A DNA stretch of 64,000 nt from Filibacter tadaridae (GTDB taxonomy: Bacteria > Bacillota > Bacilli > Bacillales_A > Planococcaceae). The position numbers and the translations under genes were made by a program. Shown in pieces: positions 25,824 through 35,709 of this stretch. The notes below the pieces were generated by a model. The model was given only the letters and a program-made list of their open reading frames with translations, was not told the origin of the DNA and did not search any database. Each line of letters opens with the position of its first letter. The stretch's first letter is position 1. The stretch spans positions 558,001 to 622,000 of the forward strand of contig NZ_UXAV01000042.1 of the NCBI RefSeq assembly GCF_900609045.1. Reading direction: 5' to 3'.

Positions 25824-27194
25824 TCACGCCTCCATTAATAAAAGTTCTGGATTACCGAGTAATTTCTTCAAATGATTCAACGCATGTTGTGCAGTTGCAC
25901 CATCAATCATTCGGTGATCGAACACTAGTGATAATGCTAACATAGGTGCTGCCACAATTTCACCATTTTTTACAACAGGTTTCTCTGCGATACGACCTAT
26001 TCCAAGAATCGCAACTTCAGGATGGTTAATAATCGGTGTGAACCACTGCCCACCTGCAGAACCGATATTTGTAATTGAACAAGATGCACCTTTCATTTCT
26101 GCTGGCGCAAGTTTACCATCACGTGCTTTTACCGCAAGGTTATTGATTTCATCAGAAATTGCAAAGACCGATTTGCGGTCAGCGTGTTTAATGACGGGAA
26201 CAAGGAGTCCTCGATCCGTATCTGCTGCTATGCCGATGTTAAAGTAATGCTTCTGAACAACTTCTTGTGTAGCGTCGTCAAGAGATCTGTTAAATTCAGG
26301 GAACTCGCGTAATGTAGATACGAGTGCTTTAACGACATATGGCAAGTATGTTAGTTTGATGTCTTTTTCAGCAGCGATATCTTTAAATTTCTTACGGTGT
26401 GCAACTAATTCTGTCACATCGACTTCGTCAAGCAATGTAACATGCGGTGCCGTTTGTTTTGAATGGACCATCGCTTTTGCAATCGCTTTTCTGATTCCAG
26501 ACATTTTTTCGCGCGTTTCCGGGAAATCGCCTTCAAGATAAACAGGAGCAGCACTTGTTTCTGCTTGCGTTGCATTTTCAGACTGAACAGCTTCTTTAGC
26601 ATCTTCAGCTTCAGATGGCTTATCTTGTGCTTGACCGCCGTTAAGGAATGATTCGATATCTTCTTTCATGACACGACCATTTTTACCCGTACCTGCTACA
26701 AGACGTATATCTACATCTTTTTCACGTGCGAATTTGCGAATCGAAGGCATTGCGATAACACGACGATTCGGATCAACTTCTGATTGTGCTGTTTTTTGCG
26801 GTGATTGTTCACTAGCCACTTCTTTTACTTCATCTTTTGGTGCTTCATTTTTCTCAATTGCTTGACCCGATTCAGCAGTCGCTTGAACTTGTGACTCCGT
26901 TTTCGTGCTCGCTTCTGGGACCTCTTCATCATGTTTACTCTGTGGTTGTTCATAACCAGGTGCATCTAGACGTATTAATACATCACCTACAACAGAAACT
27001 GTTCCTTCTGAAACAAGGATTTCTTCAACAGTTCCCGTAACAGGTGAGGGTATTTCTACAACTGCTTTATCATTTTGAATTTCTAAAAGTGTATCATCTT
27101 CATTGATTGTATCGCCAACAGCGACGAACCATTTTACGATTTCACCCTCATGGATACCTTCTCCGATATCTGGTAAACGGAATTCATATGCCAC
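25824..27194 (-). CDS. pdhC: Dihydrolipoyl acetyltransferase, E2 of pyruvate dehydrogenase
   Basis: 456 residues from a GTG at 27194 with AAAGGG upstream; the frame also opens at 27218. Order: one lipoyl domain (1-80) with the lipoylated Lys in NDKAVVEIP, an acidic/Gln-rich linker, an E1/E3-binding domain (about 130-165, [18 protein letters not shown]), a second flexible linker rich in Ala and Gln, and the catalytic domain ending with [10 protein letters not shown], which holds the active-site His and Asp. It forms the 60-mer core of the complex. Confidence 0.96.
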   Translation of the reverse strand: MAYEFRLPDIGEGIHEGEIVKWFVAVGDTINEDDTLLEIQNDKAVVEIPSPVTGTVEEILVSEGTVSVVGDVLIRLDAPGYEQPQSKHDEEVPEASTKTESQVQATAESGQAIEKNEAPKDEVKEVASEQSPQKTAQSEVDPNRRVIAMPSIRKFAREKDVDIRLVAGTGKNGRVMKEDIESFLNGGQAQDKPSEAEDAKEAVQSENATQAETSAAPVYLEGDFPETREKMSGIRKAIAKAMVHSKQTAPHVTLLDEVDVTELVAHRKKFKDIAAEKDIKLTYLPYVVKALVSTLREFPEFNRSLDDATQEVVQKHYFNIGIAADTDRGLLVPVIKHADRKSVFAISDEINNLAVKARDGKLAPAEMKGASCSITNIGSAGGQWFTPIINHPEVAILGIGRIAEKPVVKNGEIVAAPMLALSLVFDHRMIDGATAQHALNHLKKLLGNPELLLMEA

Positions 27195-27248
27195 GCGATT
27201 CACCCTTTCCATTATCAATTAAGGACGTTCAGTTTATAACTAGTTGGA

Positions 27249-28226
27249 TTAGAACGTTAATACTTTTTTAGCCGTTTCGATGATGTCTTTGGCATTAGGA
27301 AGCCATGTATTCTCACCTTGTGCATATGGGTAGATAGTATCCGGAGACGTTACTCGCAATACCGGCGCTTCCAAGCTAAGAATTGCGCGCTCTGTAATTT
27401 CAGCTACAATATTCGCAGCTACACCAGCTTGTTTTTGTGCTTCTTGGACAACCATTGCACGGTTTGTTTTTTCAATAGAAGCAATAATTGTTTCAATATC
27501 CATCGGCTGTATTGTACGAAGGTCGACTACCTCAACTGAATAGCCTACTTTTTCAAGTTCTTCAGCCGCTTTCAAACTTTCTTGAACCATCGCACCATAA
27601 GTAATAATGGAAAGGTCTTTCCCTTCACGTTTAACATCCGCTTTACCCAACGGAATTGTATATTCTTCTTCCGGCACTTCTTGTCTAAATGACCGATAAA
27701 GTTTCATATGCTCAAGGAAAATAACGGGGTTCTCGTCTTTGATAGCAGAGATGAGAAGGCCTTTCGCATCATACGGTGTTGAAGGAATGACTACTGTCAA
27801 ACCAGGCTGAGAAGCAACAATTCCTTCCAAGCTGTCAGCATGCATTTCAGGCGTGGCAACACCGCCGCCGAATGGTGAACGAATTGTAACTGGTGCGTTA
27901 TAGTGACCTGCTGAACGGAAACTCATCCGTGCAAGCTGACCGCTTACAGAATCTAATACTTCAAAAAGGAATCCAAAGAATTGAATTTCCATGACTGGAC
28001 GAAAACCCGTTAGAGCAAGTCCGATTGCAAGACCGCCAATACCCGATTCAGCAAGTGGCGTGTCAAATACACGTTCTTCACCGAATTCTTTTTGCAAGCC
28101 TTCCGTTGCACGGAATACGCCTCCGTTATTCCCTACGTCTTCACCGAAGACGAGGACGTTTTCATCATTATTAAGTTGCGAACGCATCGCATCGTTTATC
28201 GCTTGAATCATCGTCATTTGTGCCAT
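27249..28226 (-). CDS. pdhB: Pyruvate dehydrogenase E1 beta subunit
   Basis: 325 residues. Transketolase pyrimidine-binding domain ([37 protein letters not shown]) and C-terminal domain ([14 protein letters not shown]). With PdhA it decarboxylates pyruvate using thiamine diphosphate. It follows pdhA by three bases. Confidence 0.97.
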   Translation of the reverse strand: MAQMTMIQAINDAMRSQLNNDENVLVFGEDVGNNGGVFRATEGLQKEFGEERVFDTPLAESGIGGLAIGLALTGFRPVMEIQFFGFLFEVLDSVSGQLARMSFRSAGHYNAPVTIRSPFGGGVATPEMHADSLEGIVASQPGLTVVIPSTPYDAKGLLISAIKDENPVIFLEHMKLYRSFRQEVPEEEYTIPLGKADVKREGKDLSIITYGAMVQESLKAAEELEKVGYSVEVVDLRTIQPMDIETIIASIEKTNRAMVVQEAQKQAGVAANIVAEITERAILSLEAPVLRVTSPDTIYPYAQGENTWLPNAKDIIETAKKVLTF

Positions 28227-28229
28227 CGG

Positions 28230-29360
<1,131 letters not shown>

Positions 29361-29412
29361 TTATATCTGTATTATGAATCAAAGGGATTTTCATTGATAC
29401 AATTTCTTTCTT

Positions 29413-29428
29413 TTTCAGTATACTGAAA
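29413..29428. promoter_or_regulatory. Perfect 16-bp palindrome over the pdhA -10 box
   Basis: TTTCAGTATACTGAAA contains the whole -10 hexamer of the pdhA promoter. It has the position and symmetry of a repressor operator. The regulator is unknown. Confidence 0.45.
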
Positions 29429-29445
29429 TGAAACCGGATGGTCAA
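29417..29445 (-). promoter_or_regulatory. Sigma-A promoter of pdhABCD
   Basis: TTGACC (29440-29445), 17-base spacer, TATACT (29417-29422) on the minus strand, about 72 bases before the pdhA ATG. A further TATAAT lies near 29535 but lacks a convincing -35. Confidence 0.7.
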
Positions 29446-29578
29446 ACATAGCATTCTCACAAGGATGAAGCTTATTCAGTTACCGAAATTCACTGAAAAT
29501 ATAAGTCTGTATTAGCACAATGTTTCAACTGTATTATAATAGATTGGCGATTATTTCGAAAATCCGATTATGGCAATA

Positions 29579-29614
29579 AAAAAAGAGTAGGAATTGGAAT
29601 CCCACTCTTCCTTT
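29579..29614 (-). terminator. Terminator after ykyA
   Basis: AAGAGTGGGATT(CC) pairs with (GG)AATTCCTACTCTT with small mismatches, then TTTTTTT on the minus strand. Confidence 0.8.
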
Positions 29615-29618
29615 ACAC

Positions 29619-30260
29619 CTATTCAGCTTCTTCTAAACTCGCAAATAACTCGTCTTTCTTATCATTCACTGTCCCCGTTGCTTCGTTGAATTCAGTGATT
29701 GCCGCTTGAACTTTTTCGTTTTGCGTATTCACACGAGCTACTAACTCTTTCAAATCGGGTAATTCCGTCCCTTCAGCAATTAGCATGTCATACAATTCTT
29801 TTTGCAGTTCTGTCAGTTTTTCATATTCCTCCACGAATGCGGAATGAAGTTCATAACGATTGCTAACTACTTTTTTCAACTCTTCAATCCGTTTTTTTTC
29901 AGCGTCTTCCGCCTTTTCAATAATAGGATTGAAATCCTCTACCGCTTTCCTCGCTGTAGCCATCGACTCCTCTTCTTTTTCAAGATGGCTAATTCGTTCT
30001 AGAAGCAGCTCATCAAGTTCAGAAACTTTCTTTCCAAGTTCTTCTTTTTGTTCTTGTGTCAGTTTCATCACTTCATCAAATAATTGCTGTTCCGACTTTT
30101 CAAGTTCTACAAGTTTAGATTGTTCGCTGCGGTACTGTTTTTCAGCGCTATTCATGTTATTCAGAGCATCTGACAGTTGTTTTTCAGTTGTCGAACCGAA
30201 ACTACACCCCGAAAGAATTAATGATACCGATAACGCTAATCCCATTACACATTTCTTCAC
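29619..30260 (-). CDS. ykyA: YkyA-like coiled-coil lipoprotein
   Basis: 213 residues. Signal peptide with lipobox LSGC (Cys about 19), then almost wholly helical, Glu/Lys-rich coiled coil (about 30-205). This is the family described as putative cell-wall-binding lipoproteins in Bacillales, and it sits next to the pdh operon and def as in B. subtilis. It should be anchored on the outer face of the membrane. The function is unknown. Confidence 0.82.
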   Translation of the reverse strand: MKKCVMGLALSVSLILSGCSFGSTTEKQLSDALNNMNSAEKQYRSEQSKLVELEKSEQQLFDEVMKLTQEQKEELGKKVSELDELLLERISHLEKEEESMATARKAVEDFNPIIEKAEDAEKKRIEELKKVVSNRYELHSAFVEEYEKLTELQKELYDMLIAEGTELPDLKELVARVNTQNEKVQAAITEFNEATGTVNDKKDELFASLEEAE

Positions 30261-30403
30261 GGTCTAATCCCTCCGATTATTTTATCAATCACGCCACGGT
30301 ATAATTGCGTCCAGATTTTGAATTGTGTTTGTTAAACTATAGCGGACCACATTAATGATTTCAAGTTTGCGCTAAATTTCTTTCCCCTCTATTCACATTG
30401 GTT

Positions 30404-30409
30404 TATAAT
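30404..30409 (+). promoter_or_regulatory. -10 box upstream of def
   Basis: TATAAT, 35 bases before the def ATG. The -35 region (TTCCCC) is weak. Confidence 0.35.
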
Positions 30410-30444
30410 AAGGTGTAATGATTCCCCGAAAGGAAGTTTAACAA

Positions 30445-31002
30445 ATGATTCTTATGAAAGATATCGTCCGCGAAGGACATCCCGCACTTCGTAAGCAAGC
30501 CAAGGAAGTCGTGTTTCCTTTATCCGACGCAGACCAGGAACTTGCTGCCGATTTAATCGAATATGTAGTCAACAGCCAAGAAACAGAAACGTGTGATCGC
30601 TACGGCTTAAGACCGGGTATTGGACTTGCTGCCCCACAAGTGAATAAACTGAAAAGAATGTTCGCCATTCATATAGAAGAAGAGGATAACAAGCCGTTAA
30701 GTTTTGTTGCCATTAATCCCAAAATCGTTAGTCATTCAGTTGAAAAGACATACCTTGTACCGGGTGAAGGTTGTCTTTCAGTTGATCGGGATGTTGAGGG
30801 ATATGTTCCCCGTTATGCACGAATCACTTTTAAAGCATACGATATTGATGGCAAGGAATATAAAAAACGTTTAAAAGGTTTTGCCGCAATTGCTTTCCAA
30901 CATGAACTGGATCACTTGAACGGCGTTATGTTCTACGATCATATAGATAAGAGAGCACCTCTTAAAGAAATTCCAGGAGCAATTCCATTTGAACGTACTT
31001 AA
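30445..31002 (+). CDS. def: Peptide deformylase, class II
   Basis: 185 residues. The three deformylase motifs are GIGLAAPQVN, EGCLSVDRD and QHELDHLNG, giving the Cys, His and His metal ligands and the catalytic Glu. The insert between motif 1 and 2 is the Gram-positive class II type. It removes the formyl group from nascent proteins. AAAGGAAG precedes the ATG by eight bases. Confidence 0.96.
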   Translation: MILMKDIVREGHPALRKQAKEVVFPLSDADQELAADLIEYVVNSQETETCDRYGLRPGIGLAAPQVNKLKRMFAIHIEEEDNKPLSFVAINPKIVSHSVEKTYLVPGEGCLSVDRDVEGYVPRYARITFKAYDIDGKEYKKRLKGFAAIAFQHELDHLNGVMFYDHIDKRAPLKEIPGAIPFERT

Positions 31003-31029
31003 CAGAAACTATCTGTCAACCAAATTTGC

Positions 31030-31058
31030 TTGACGGATAGTTCAGAAAATAGTATAAT
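31030..31058 (+). promoter_or_regulatory. Near-consensus sigma-A promoter
   Basis: TTGACG (31030-31035), exactly 17 bases, TATAAT (31053-31058). The expected start lies at about 31065, right at the AAGGAG of the small ORF that follows, so the leader is almost nil. Confidence 0.85.
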
Positions 31059-31080
31059 AGGTCCAAGGAGTGATAAAGCC

Positions 31081-31152
31081 ATGTATAAACGTCTGAAACG
31101 AAAACTGTTGAAGCGGCTGAATGGCATCCTCGGAAAAAAAACGATTGCTTAG
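31081..31152 (+). CDS. 23-residue basic amphipathic peptide
   Basis: ATG at 31081 to TAG at 31150-31152. It starts MYKRLKRKLLKR and ends NGILGKKTIA: nine Lys/Arg and no acidic residue, with Leu/Ile spaced as on one face of a helix. AAGGAG (31065-31070) is ten bases upstream. A near-consensus promoter precedes it and a terminator follows seven bases after the stop, so it is its own transcription unit between def and rpoY. It is not recognised as a known family. It could be a membrane-active peptide, a toxin-like peptide, or the coding part of a small RNA. Confidence 0.6.
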   Translation: MYKRLKRKLLKRLNGILGKKTIA

Positions 31153-31158
31153 TCATAG

Positions 31159-31195
31159 TAGCCCACTGTTTTATTGGTGGGCTTTTCTTTATTTT
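31159..31195 (+). terminator. Terminator of the small-peptide unit
   Basis: AGCCCACT pairs with GGTGGGCT (one G-T) around GTTTTATT, followed by TTTCTTTATTTT. Confidence 0.85.
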
Positions 31196-31259
31196 AAGCA
31201 AGTGACATGCTAATATAAAGAGAATCAATTTAAACGAACGTAAAAAAGGAGAGCATACG

Positions 31260-31469
31260 ATGATTTTCAAAGTCTATTATCAAGAAAGCATGCTACAAAT
31301 ACCTGTCCGCGAGAATACTAAAAGCATGTACATCGAAGCGGATTCGGAAAGGGCAGTCCGTGAAAAGTTAAAAAAACGTGGGTACAACATTGAATTCATC
31401 CAGCATCTAGATGGGCAATATCTCGAACACGAACAGGCTGCACCCTATTTCGAGATTGAGCAGGTCTAA
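31260..31469 (+). CDS. rpoY: RNA polymerase epsilon subunit
   Basis: 69 residues. [19 protein letters not shown], then [18 protein letters not shown] and the acidic C-terminus match the Firmicute-only RpoY/YkzG family, a small accessory subunit of RNA polymerase. It lies three bases before rnjA, as in B. subtilis, so the pair is co-transcribed. AAGGAGAG precedes the ATG. Confidence 0.94.
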   Translation: MIFKVYYQESMLQIPVRENTKSMYIEADSERAVREKLKKRGYNIEFIQHLDGQYLEHEQAAPYFEIEQV

Positions 31470-31472
31470 CTA

Positions 31473-33140
31473 ATGAAGTCGATTAAGAACAATGAAACAG
31501 CTGTATTCGCACTAGGCGGACTAGGTGAAATCGGCAAAAACACATACGGTGTGCAATTTCAAGATGAAATCATCTTAATTGATGCCGGTATTAAATTCCC
31601 AGATGATGAATTACTAGGTATCGATTACGTCATTCCTGATTACACCTATCTCGAAAGGAATGTCGACAAGATTAAAGGTCTTTTCATCACCCACGGTCAT
31701 GAAGATCATATCGGTGGAATTCCTTATCTTCTGAAAAAAATTAATATACCTGTCTACGGCGGAAAGCTTGCCTTGGGTCTCCTGCGAAACAAACTGGAGG
31801 AGCATGGCTTATTACGAACAACGGAAATGATTCCTATCGGTGAAGATGATGTCATCAAATTCCGAAAAACAGCCGTGTCTTTTTTTCGGACAACTCATAG
31901 TATTCCAGATGCATTCGGTGTTGTTGTGAAAACGCCATCTGGTAATATCGTTCATACAGGGGATTTCAAATTCGATTTCACACCTGTTGGCGAACCGGCT
32001 AACATAACAAAAATGGCTAAAATCGGCAGTGAGGGTGTTCTTTGTTTACTCTCTGATAGTACGAATGCCGAAGTTCCTAACTTTACAATGTCCGAGCGCA
32101 AAGTCGGCGATAGCCTAAATGATATTTTCAGGAAAGTTGAAGGCCGAATCATTTTCGCAACATTTGCATCCAATATTCACCGTCTCCAACAAGTTATCGA
32201 AGCTGCGCAACTGCTCGGACGTAAGATCGCTGTGTTCGGACGTAGTATGGATAACGCGATTACCATCGGGCGAGAACTTGGGTATATTAACGCCCCTAAA
32301 GAATTGTTTCTTGATACACAATCGTTGAATCGCCTACCTGCAAGTGAAGTTATGATTCTATGTACAGGTAGTCAAGGGGAACCGATGGCTGCGCTTTCGC
32401 GTATTGCAAATGGTACACATCGACAAGTACAAATTCATCCTGGGGATACGGTTATTTTCTCCTCTTCACCAATTCCAGGAAATACGCTAAGTATTAATAA
32501 AACGATTAACGCATTGTTCCGAGCAGGCGCTGATGTTCTACACGGCTCCCTTAACAATATTCATACTTCTGGACATGGATCACAGGAAGAACAAAAATTG
32601 ATGCTACGATTGATCAAACCAAAATTCTTCATGCCGATTCATGGCGAATACCGGATGCAAAAAATGCATACGAATCTCGCTGTATCTTGTGATGTCCCGC
32701 GTGAGAATACTTTCATTATGGGCAACGGCGATGTACTTGCTTTAACGCCAGATGAAGCAAGGCTTGCAGGACGTATCCCATCGGGTGATGTTTACATTGA
32801 TGGCAGTGGAATCGGTGATATTGGAAACGTGGTCCTACGCGACCGGAAAATGCTTTCAGAAGACGGTTTAGTTATCGTTGTCGCGACTGTTGACAAAAAG
32901 AAAAACCGTGTCGTTTCAGGACCAGATATCATCTCACGTGGTTTCGTTTACATGCGTGAATCCGGAACGATGATTCACGAAGCTCAGCATATGTTGTACA
33001 AGCAGATGCAACGTAAATTGGGTAACTCCCCGACAGAAATTGCTGCACTTAAAACAGAAATTGTCGATGTATTAGGACCTTATCTTTACGATAAAACAAA
33101 ACGTAAACCAATGGTGCTTCCGGTTATAATGGAAGTTTGA
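31473..33140 (+). CDS. rnjA: Ribonuclease J1
   Basis: 555 residues. Metallo-beta-lactamase motifs: HGHEDHIGG (zinc site), [16 protein letters not shown]. The beta-CASP block includes [20 protein letters not shown] and [11 protein letters not shown], ending with a C-terminal dimerisation domain. It has 5'-3' exonuclease and endonuclease activity for mRNA decay and rRNA maturation. The gene has a short spacing to rpoY and an own AGG-type site. Confidence 0.98.
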   Translation: MKSIKNNETAVFALGGLGEIGKNTYGVQFQDEIILIDAGIKFPDDELLGIDYVIPDYTYLERNVDKIKGLFITHGHEDHIGGIPYLLKKINIPVYGGKLALGLLRNKLEEHGLLRTTEMIPIGEDDVIKFRKTAVSFFRTTHSIPDAFGVVVKTPSGNIVHTGDFKFDFTPVGEPANITKMAKIGSEGVLCLLSDSTNAEVPNFTMSERKVGDSLNDIFRKVEGRIIFATFASNIHRLQQVIEAAQLLGRKIAVFGRSMDNAITIGRELGYINAPKELFLDTQSLNRLPASEVMILCTGSQGEPMAALSRIANGTHRQVQIHPGDTVIFSSSPIPGNTLSINKTINALFRAGADVLHGSLNNIHTSGHGSQEEQKLMLRLIKPKFFMPIHGEYRMQKMHTNLAVSCDVPRENTFIMGNGDVLALTPDEARLAGRIPSGDVYIDGSGIGDIGNVVLRDRKMLSEDGLVIVVATVDKKKNRVVSGPDIISRGFVYMRESGTMIHEAQHMLYKQMQRKLGNSPTEIAALKTEIVDVLGPYLYDKTKRKPMVLPVIMEV

Positions 33141-33189
33141 GGTTACTTTCCATTGAGAAAAGTTGAAAATCATATACTCTCTTCTCATA

Positions 33190-33231
33190 AAAAAAACCGC
33201 CAATGTATGCAAACATTGGCGGTTTTTTTTA
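33190..33231. terminator. Bidirectional terminator between rnjA and ktrC
   Basis: AAAAAAACCGCCAATGT pairs with ACATTGGCGGTTTTTTTT around ATGCAA; the genes converge here. Confidence 0.93.
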
Positions 33232-33888
33232 ATGAAGTGCTTTTTTTTCAAAACTATGGATATCCTTATCGGAACCAATAACGATTAAAATGTCTTCCAA
33301 TTGGATTTTTTCAATAGCTTGAGGTGAAACTAATATTTGTTTACCTCTTTTAATTGCTACAATATTGACACCGTATTTTGCCCGTATATCAAGGTCGATT
33401 AACGTGAACCCTACAAGCTTATCACTCGCTTTTATTTCTGCAATCGAATACTCATCGGACAACTCTAAGTAATCGAGAATATTGTTTGACACCATATTAT
33501 TTGCAATTCGGATCCCCATGTCCCGCTCAGGATGAACAACATTATCAGCTCCAATTTTCTGCAACACTTTTGCATGATAATCATTTTGGGCTTTCACCGT
33601 AATTTTAGGTACGCCAATTTCTTTTAACATGAGTGTTGTCAAAATACTTGACTGGATGTTTTCACCAATTGCTACGATGACATGTTCAAAGTTTCGAATG
33701 CCCAGCGATCTAAGAACTGATTCGTCGGTTGTATCAGCTACTACCGCCTGTGTGGCAATAGGCGCATATTCATCTACTCGTTCGGGTGAAATATCTATTG
33801 CCATAACATCAGCCTCAAGGTCAATAAGCTCCTTGACGATACTTCCACCAAAACGTCCTAGGCCAATTACGACAAATTCTTTTTTCAT
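33229..33888 (-). CDS. ktrC: Potassium-uptake regulatory subunit KtrC (RCK)
   Basis: 219 residues from ATG 33888 (GGGGAGA upstream); the frame opens further at 33951 without a better site. The Rossmann RCK_N fold is GLGRFGGSIVKELIDL with the acidic end of beta-2 at AIDISPERVD. The C-terminal RCK_C domain (about 135-219) binds c-di-AMP in Bacillus relatives. As an octameric ring it gates a KtrB/KtrD channel in the membrane. A channel subunit is encoded at 57039-58415. The position next to rnjA is as in B. subtilis. Confidence 0.93.
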   Translation of the reverse strand: MKKEFVVIGLGRFGGSIVKELIDLEADVMAIDISPERVDEYAPIATQAVVADTTDESVLRSLGIRNFEHVIVAIGENIQSSILTTLMLKEIGVPKITVKAQNDYHAKVLQKIGADNVVHPERDMGIRIANNMVSNNILDYLELSDEYSIAEIKASDKLVGFTLIDLDIRAKYGVNIVAIKRGKQILVSPQAIEKIQLEDILIVIGSDKDIHSFEKKALH

Positions 33889-34033
33889 ACAACAGTCTCC
33901 CCTATCCGCTATTGAATGCGACAAGTGTACCATAATCGCACAGTTTCTCACAACGAGCCCTTATTATTTTTTAACTTTTTTACATTCAAAAAACCTGACA
34001 ACGCACTTACAGCGTTATCAGGCACTAAAAAGG

Positions 34034-34486
34034 TCAGTCTCTTTTCATTTCATCCAATACACGGTTGACACGTTTTTCAAGCATTTTCATGCCTCCGCCT
34101 CCTGCTTGGAAGTGACGAAGCTGTCCATCTTTGTCGAACACATAATAAGCAGGTACATACTGGTTATCGAATGCGTCAGTCAATTTCGCTTCACTATCAA
34201 CGAAAATAGGTTGAGAGATGTCGTGTTCGGCACCAATAGACTTAATCTGTTCGAGGTCCAAGTCATCCTCCGAGCGCGGCATATGGACCGCAACAACGTT
34301 TAAATCCTCTTTGTAACGATCTCTGAATTCATTTACTTCAGGCATCGCTTCTTTACATAGATGACAGCTAACAGACCAAAAATGGATAAGTGTCGGTTTT
34401 TCCCCGACCAATTCCGTTTTTGTTTTTTCTCCGTTCAACCAAGCTGTTGCCCCTTCAAGTTCAGGCATTTGATCCCGTAATTTCAT
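34034..34486 (-). CDS. TlpA/ResA-like thioredoxin-fold protein
   Basis: 150 residues from ATG 34486, six bases after AAGGAGG. Thioredoxin fold with FWSVSCHLCKEAMPEVNEF: the redox pair is CHLC. Then VVAVHMP, PIFVDSEAKLTDAF and the cis-Pro VPAYYVFDKDG. There is no signal peptide, so it seems cytosolic, unlike ResA. It follows a peroxiredoxin gene and may reduce it, but a terminator hairpin separates them (34511-34547). Confidence 0.82.
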   Translation of the reverse strand: MKLRDQMPELEGATAWLNGEKTKTELVGEKPTLIHFWSVSCHLCKEAMPEVNEFRDRYKEDLNVVAVHMPRSEDDLDLEQIKSIGAEHDISQPIFVDSEAKLTDAFDNQYVPAYYVFDKDGQLRHFQAGGGGMKMLEKRVNRVLDEMKRD

Positions 34487-34510
34487 ATGATTATCCTCCT
34501 TAATTTTCAA

Positions 34511-34547
34511 AAAGCCCCACAGCTCTGTAAATGCGTGGGGCTTCATA
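34511..34547 (-). terminator. Terminator between the peroxiredoxin and thioredoxin-like genes
   Basis: AAGCCCCAC pairs with GTGGGGCTT, followed by TTTGAAAA on the minus strand. The loop is 14 bases. It can lower expression of the second gene. Confidence 0.75.
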
Positions 34548-34561
34548 GGTGTAGGTAACTA

Positions 34562-35104
34562 TTATAGTGTTTTTTGACCTGGTCTCCAGTTTGCCGGGCA
34601 AAGTCCACCAGTTTGTAGCGCTTGAAGAACGCGCAACGTTTCGTCTACATCGCGACCGATATTGTTGTGGAATACCGTTTGATATTGTAGTTCACCTTCA
34701 GGATTGACGATGAATAGACCACGCAATGCAATGCCCTCTTCTTCGATCAATACACCGTAGTCGCGAGCAGTTGTATGGTTCGTATCTGCAGCTAGTGGAT
34801 ACTTCAACTGTTCAAGACCATTGTCTTTGCGATTCGTGTTGATCCAAGCAAGGTGCGTATGGATTGTATCAGTTGAGACACCGATGACTTCAGCGTCAAG
34901 GTCTTCAAATTCGTCATAACGGTCAGACATTGCTGTGATTTCAGTTGGACACACGAATGTGAAGTCCATTGGGTAGAAGAACAATACTGTCCATTTATCA
35001 TTTTTCATGTTTTCTGCAAGACTTACTTTACCGAAAGACTTATCAGCCAAGACTGCTTCCATTGTAAAATCTGGAGCTTGTTTACCTACCATACGTTCAA
35101 TCAT
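34562..35104 (-). CDS. 2-Cys peroxiredoxin (AhpC/Prx1 type)
   Basis: 180 residues from ATG 35104 with GGAGGG eight bases upstream. Peroxidatic Cys in FYPMDFTFVCPTEI, resolving Cys in GGLCPANW near the C-terminus, and the conserved Arg in GLFIVNPEG context. It reduces H2O2 and organic peroxides. No AhpF is beside it; the thioredoxin-like gene downstream is the obvious local reductant. A long inverted repeat lies in its leader region (35164-35236). Confidence 0.92.
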   Translation of the reverse strand: MIERMVGKQAPDFTMEAVLADKSFGKVSLAENMKNDKWTVLFFYPMDFTFVCPTEITAMSDRYDEFEDLDAEVIGVSTDTIHTHLAWINTNRKDNGLEQLKYPLAADTNHTTARDYGVLIEEEGIALRGLFIVNPEGELQYQTVFHNNIGRDVDETLRVLQALQTGGLCPANWRPGQKTL

Positions 35105-35163
35105 TATATAATCCCTCCAAAAAATCATTAGCACGAAGATGTTCTACTTTCCCGTACTCTACT

Positions 35164-35236
35164 TACCCAGAATATCAAACAGTCTGCCCAAATTCAATTA
35201 GGGTGACTCGGTCGGCAAGCTATCCTGTTTGATATG
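35164..35236. repeat. Long-range inverted repeat upstream of the peroxiredoxin gene
   Basis: ATATCAAACAG and CTGTTTGATAT are perfect 11-bp arms with about 42 bases between them. Inside, GCC/GGC and CCC/GGG can form further short stems. No T-tract follows on either strand, so it is not a plain terminator. No open frame is seen in 35135-35309. Confidence 0.55.
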
Positions 35237-35309
35237 TGACAGTTCCAAGACCCTTCTTACCAATGAATGTTTAACCTTCTTCTCTTTAAGGGAAGAGTTA
35301 TGAAAAGCT

Positions 35310-35633
35310 TTACTGACAATCAGATGGTTTAGCGGGTCTTGCTAAACAGTACTCACAAGTTGGGTCGCTGCACGAGGCTTCTCGCCATTCATTACAAGAC
35401 GGGCAAAAAACCGAATCGAATTCATCATTATAATCTAGTGGATCAAGGCATTTTTTACAGTGATTCGGCAGCTCCGACCATTCGCAGATTTTGCCGTTTT
35501 TCACATAAAAAGTACCTTCAATTTCTTTTTTACCGGCCCTAGGATTTTCGATGGCTTCCCAACTAAGTCCTAGGTCCTCCATTGTCCATTTCCGGTCATC
35601 CGGATCCAAGTAAAAAACCTTCTTATTTCCCAA
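35310..35633 (-). CDS. Cys-rich protein with zinc-ribbon-like knuckles
   Basis: 107 residues from a TTG start with GGGGGG seven bases upstream. Nine cysteines: CKKC (59/62), CPSC (77/80), and CSDPTCEYC (88/93/96), plus Cys50 and Cys106. The first half is polar (FYLDPDDRKWTMEDLGLSW). It is not a family I recognise. Pattern and spacing suggest two zinc-binding knuckles. It is divergent from the CorA-like gene. Confidence 0.65.
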   Translation of the reverse strand: MGNKKVFYLDPDDRKWTMEDLGLSWEAIENPRAGKKEIEGTFYVKNGKICEWSELPNHCKKCLDPLDYNDEFDSVFCPSCNEWREASCSDPTCEYCLARPAKPSDCQ

Positions 35634-35709
35634 TCGTAAGCCCCCCGTTTATTCGCTATATTGTACCATTAAAACGCTAAATTTCAATTATGAAAAAGGT
35701 GAATTTCCA

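Noticed and set aside
35085-35110. PerR box at the peroxiredoxin start
   Set aside because: The AT-rich palindrome-like ATTATATAAT lies at the ribosome-binding site and fits the PerR consensus only in part.
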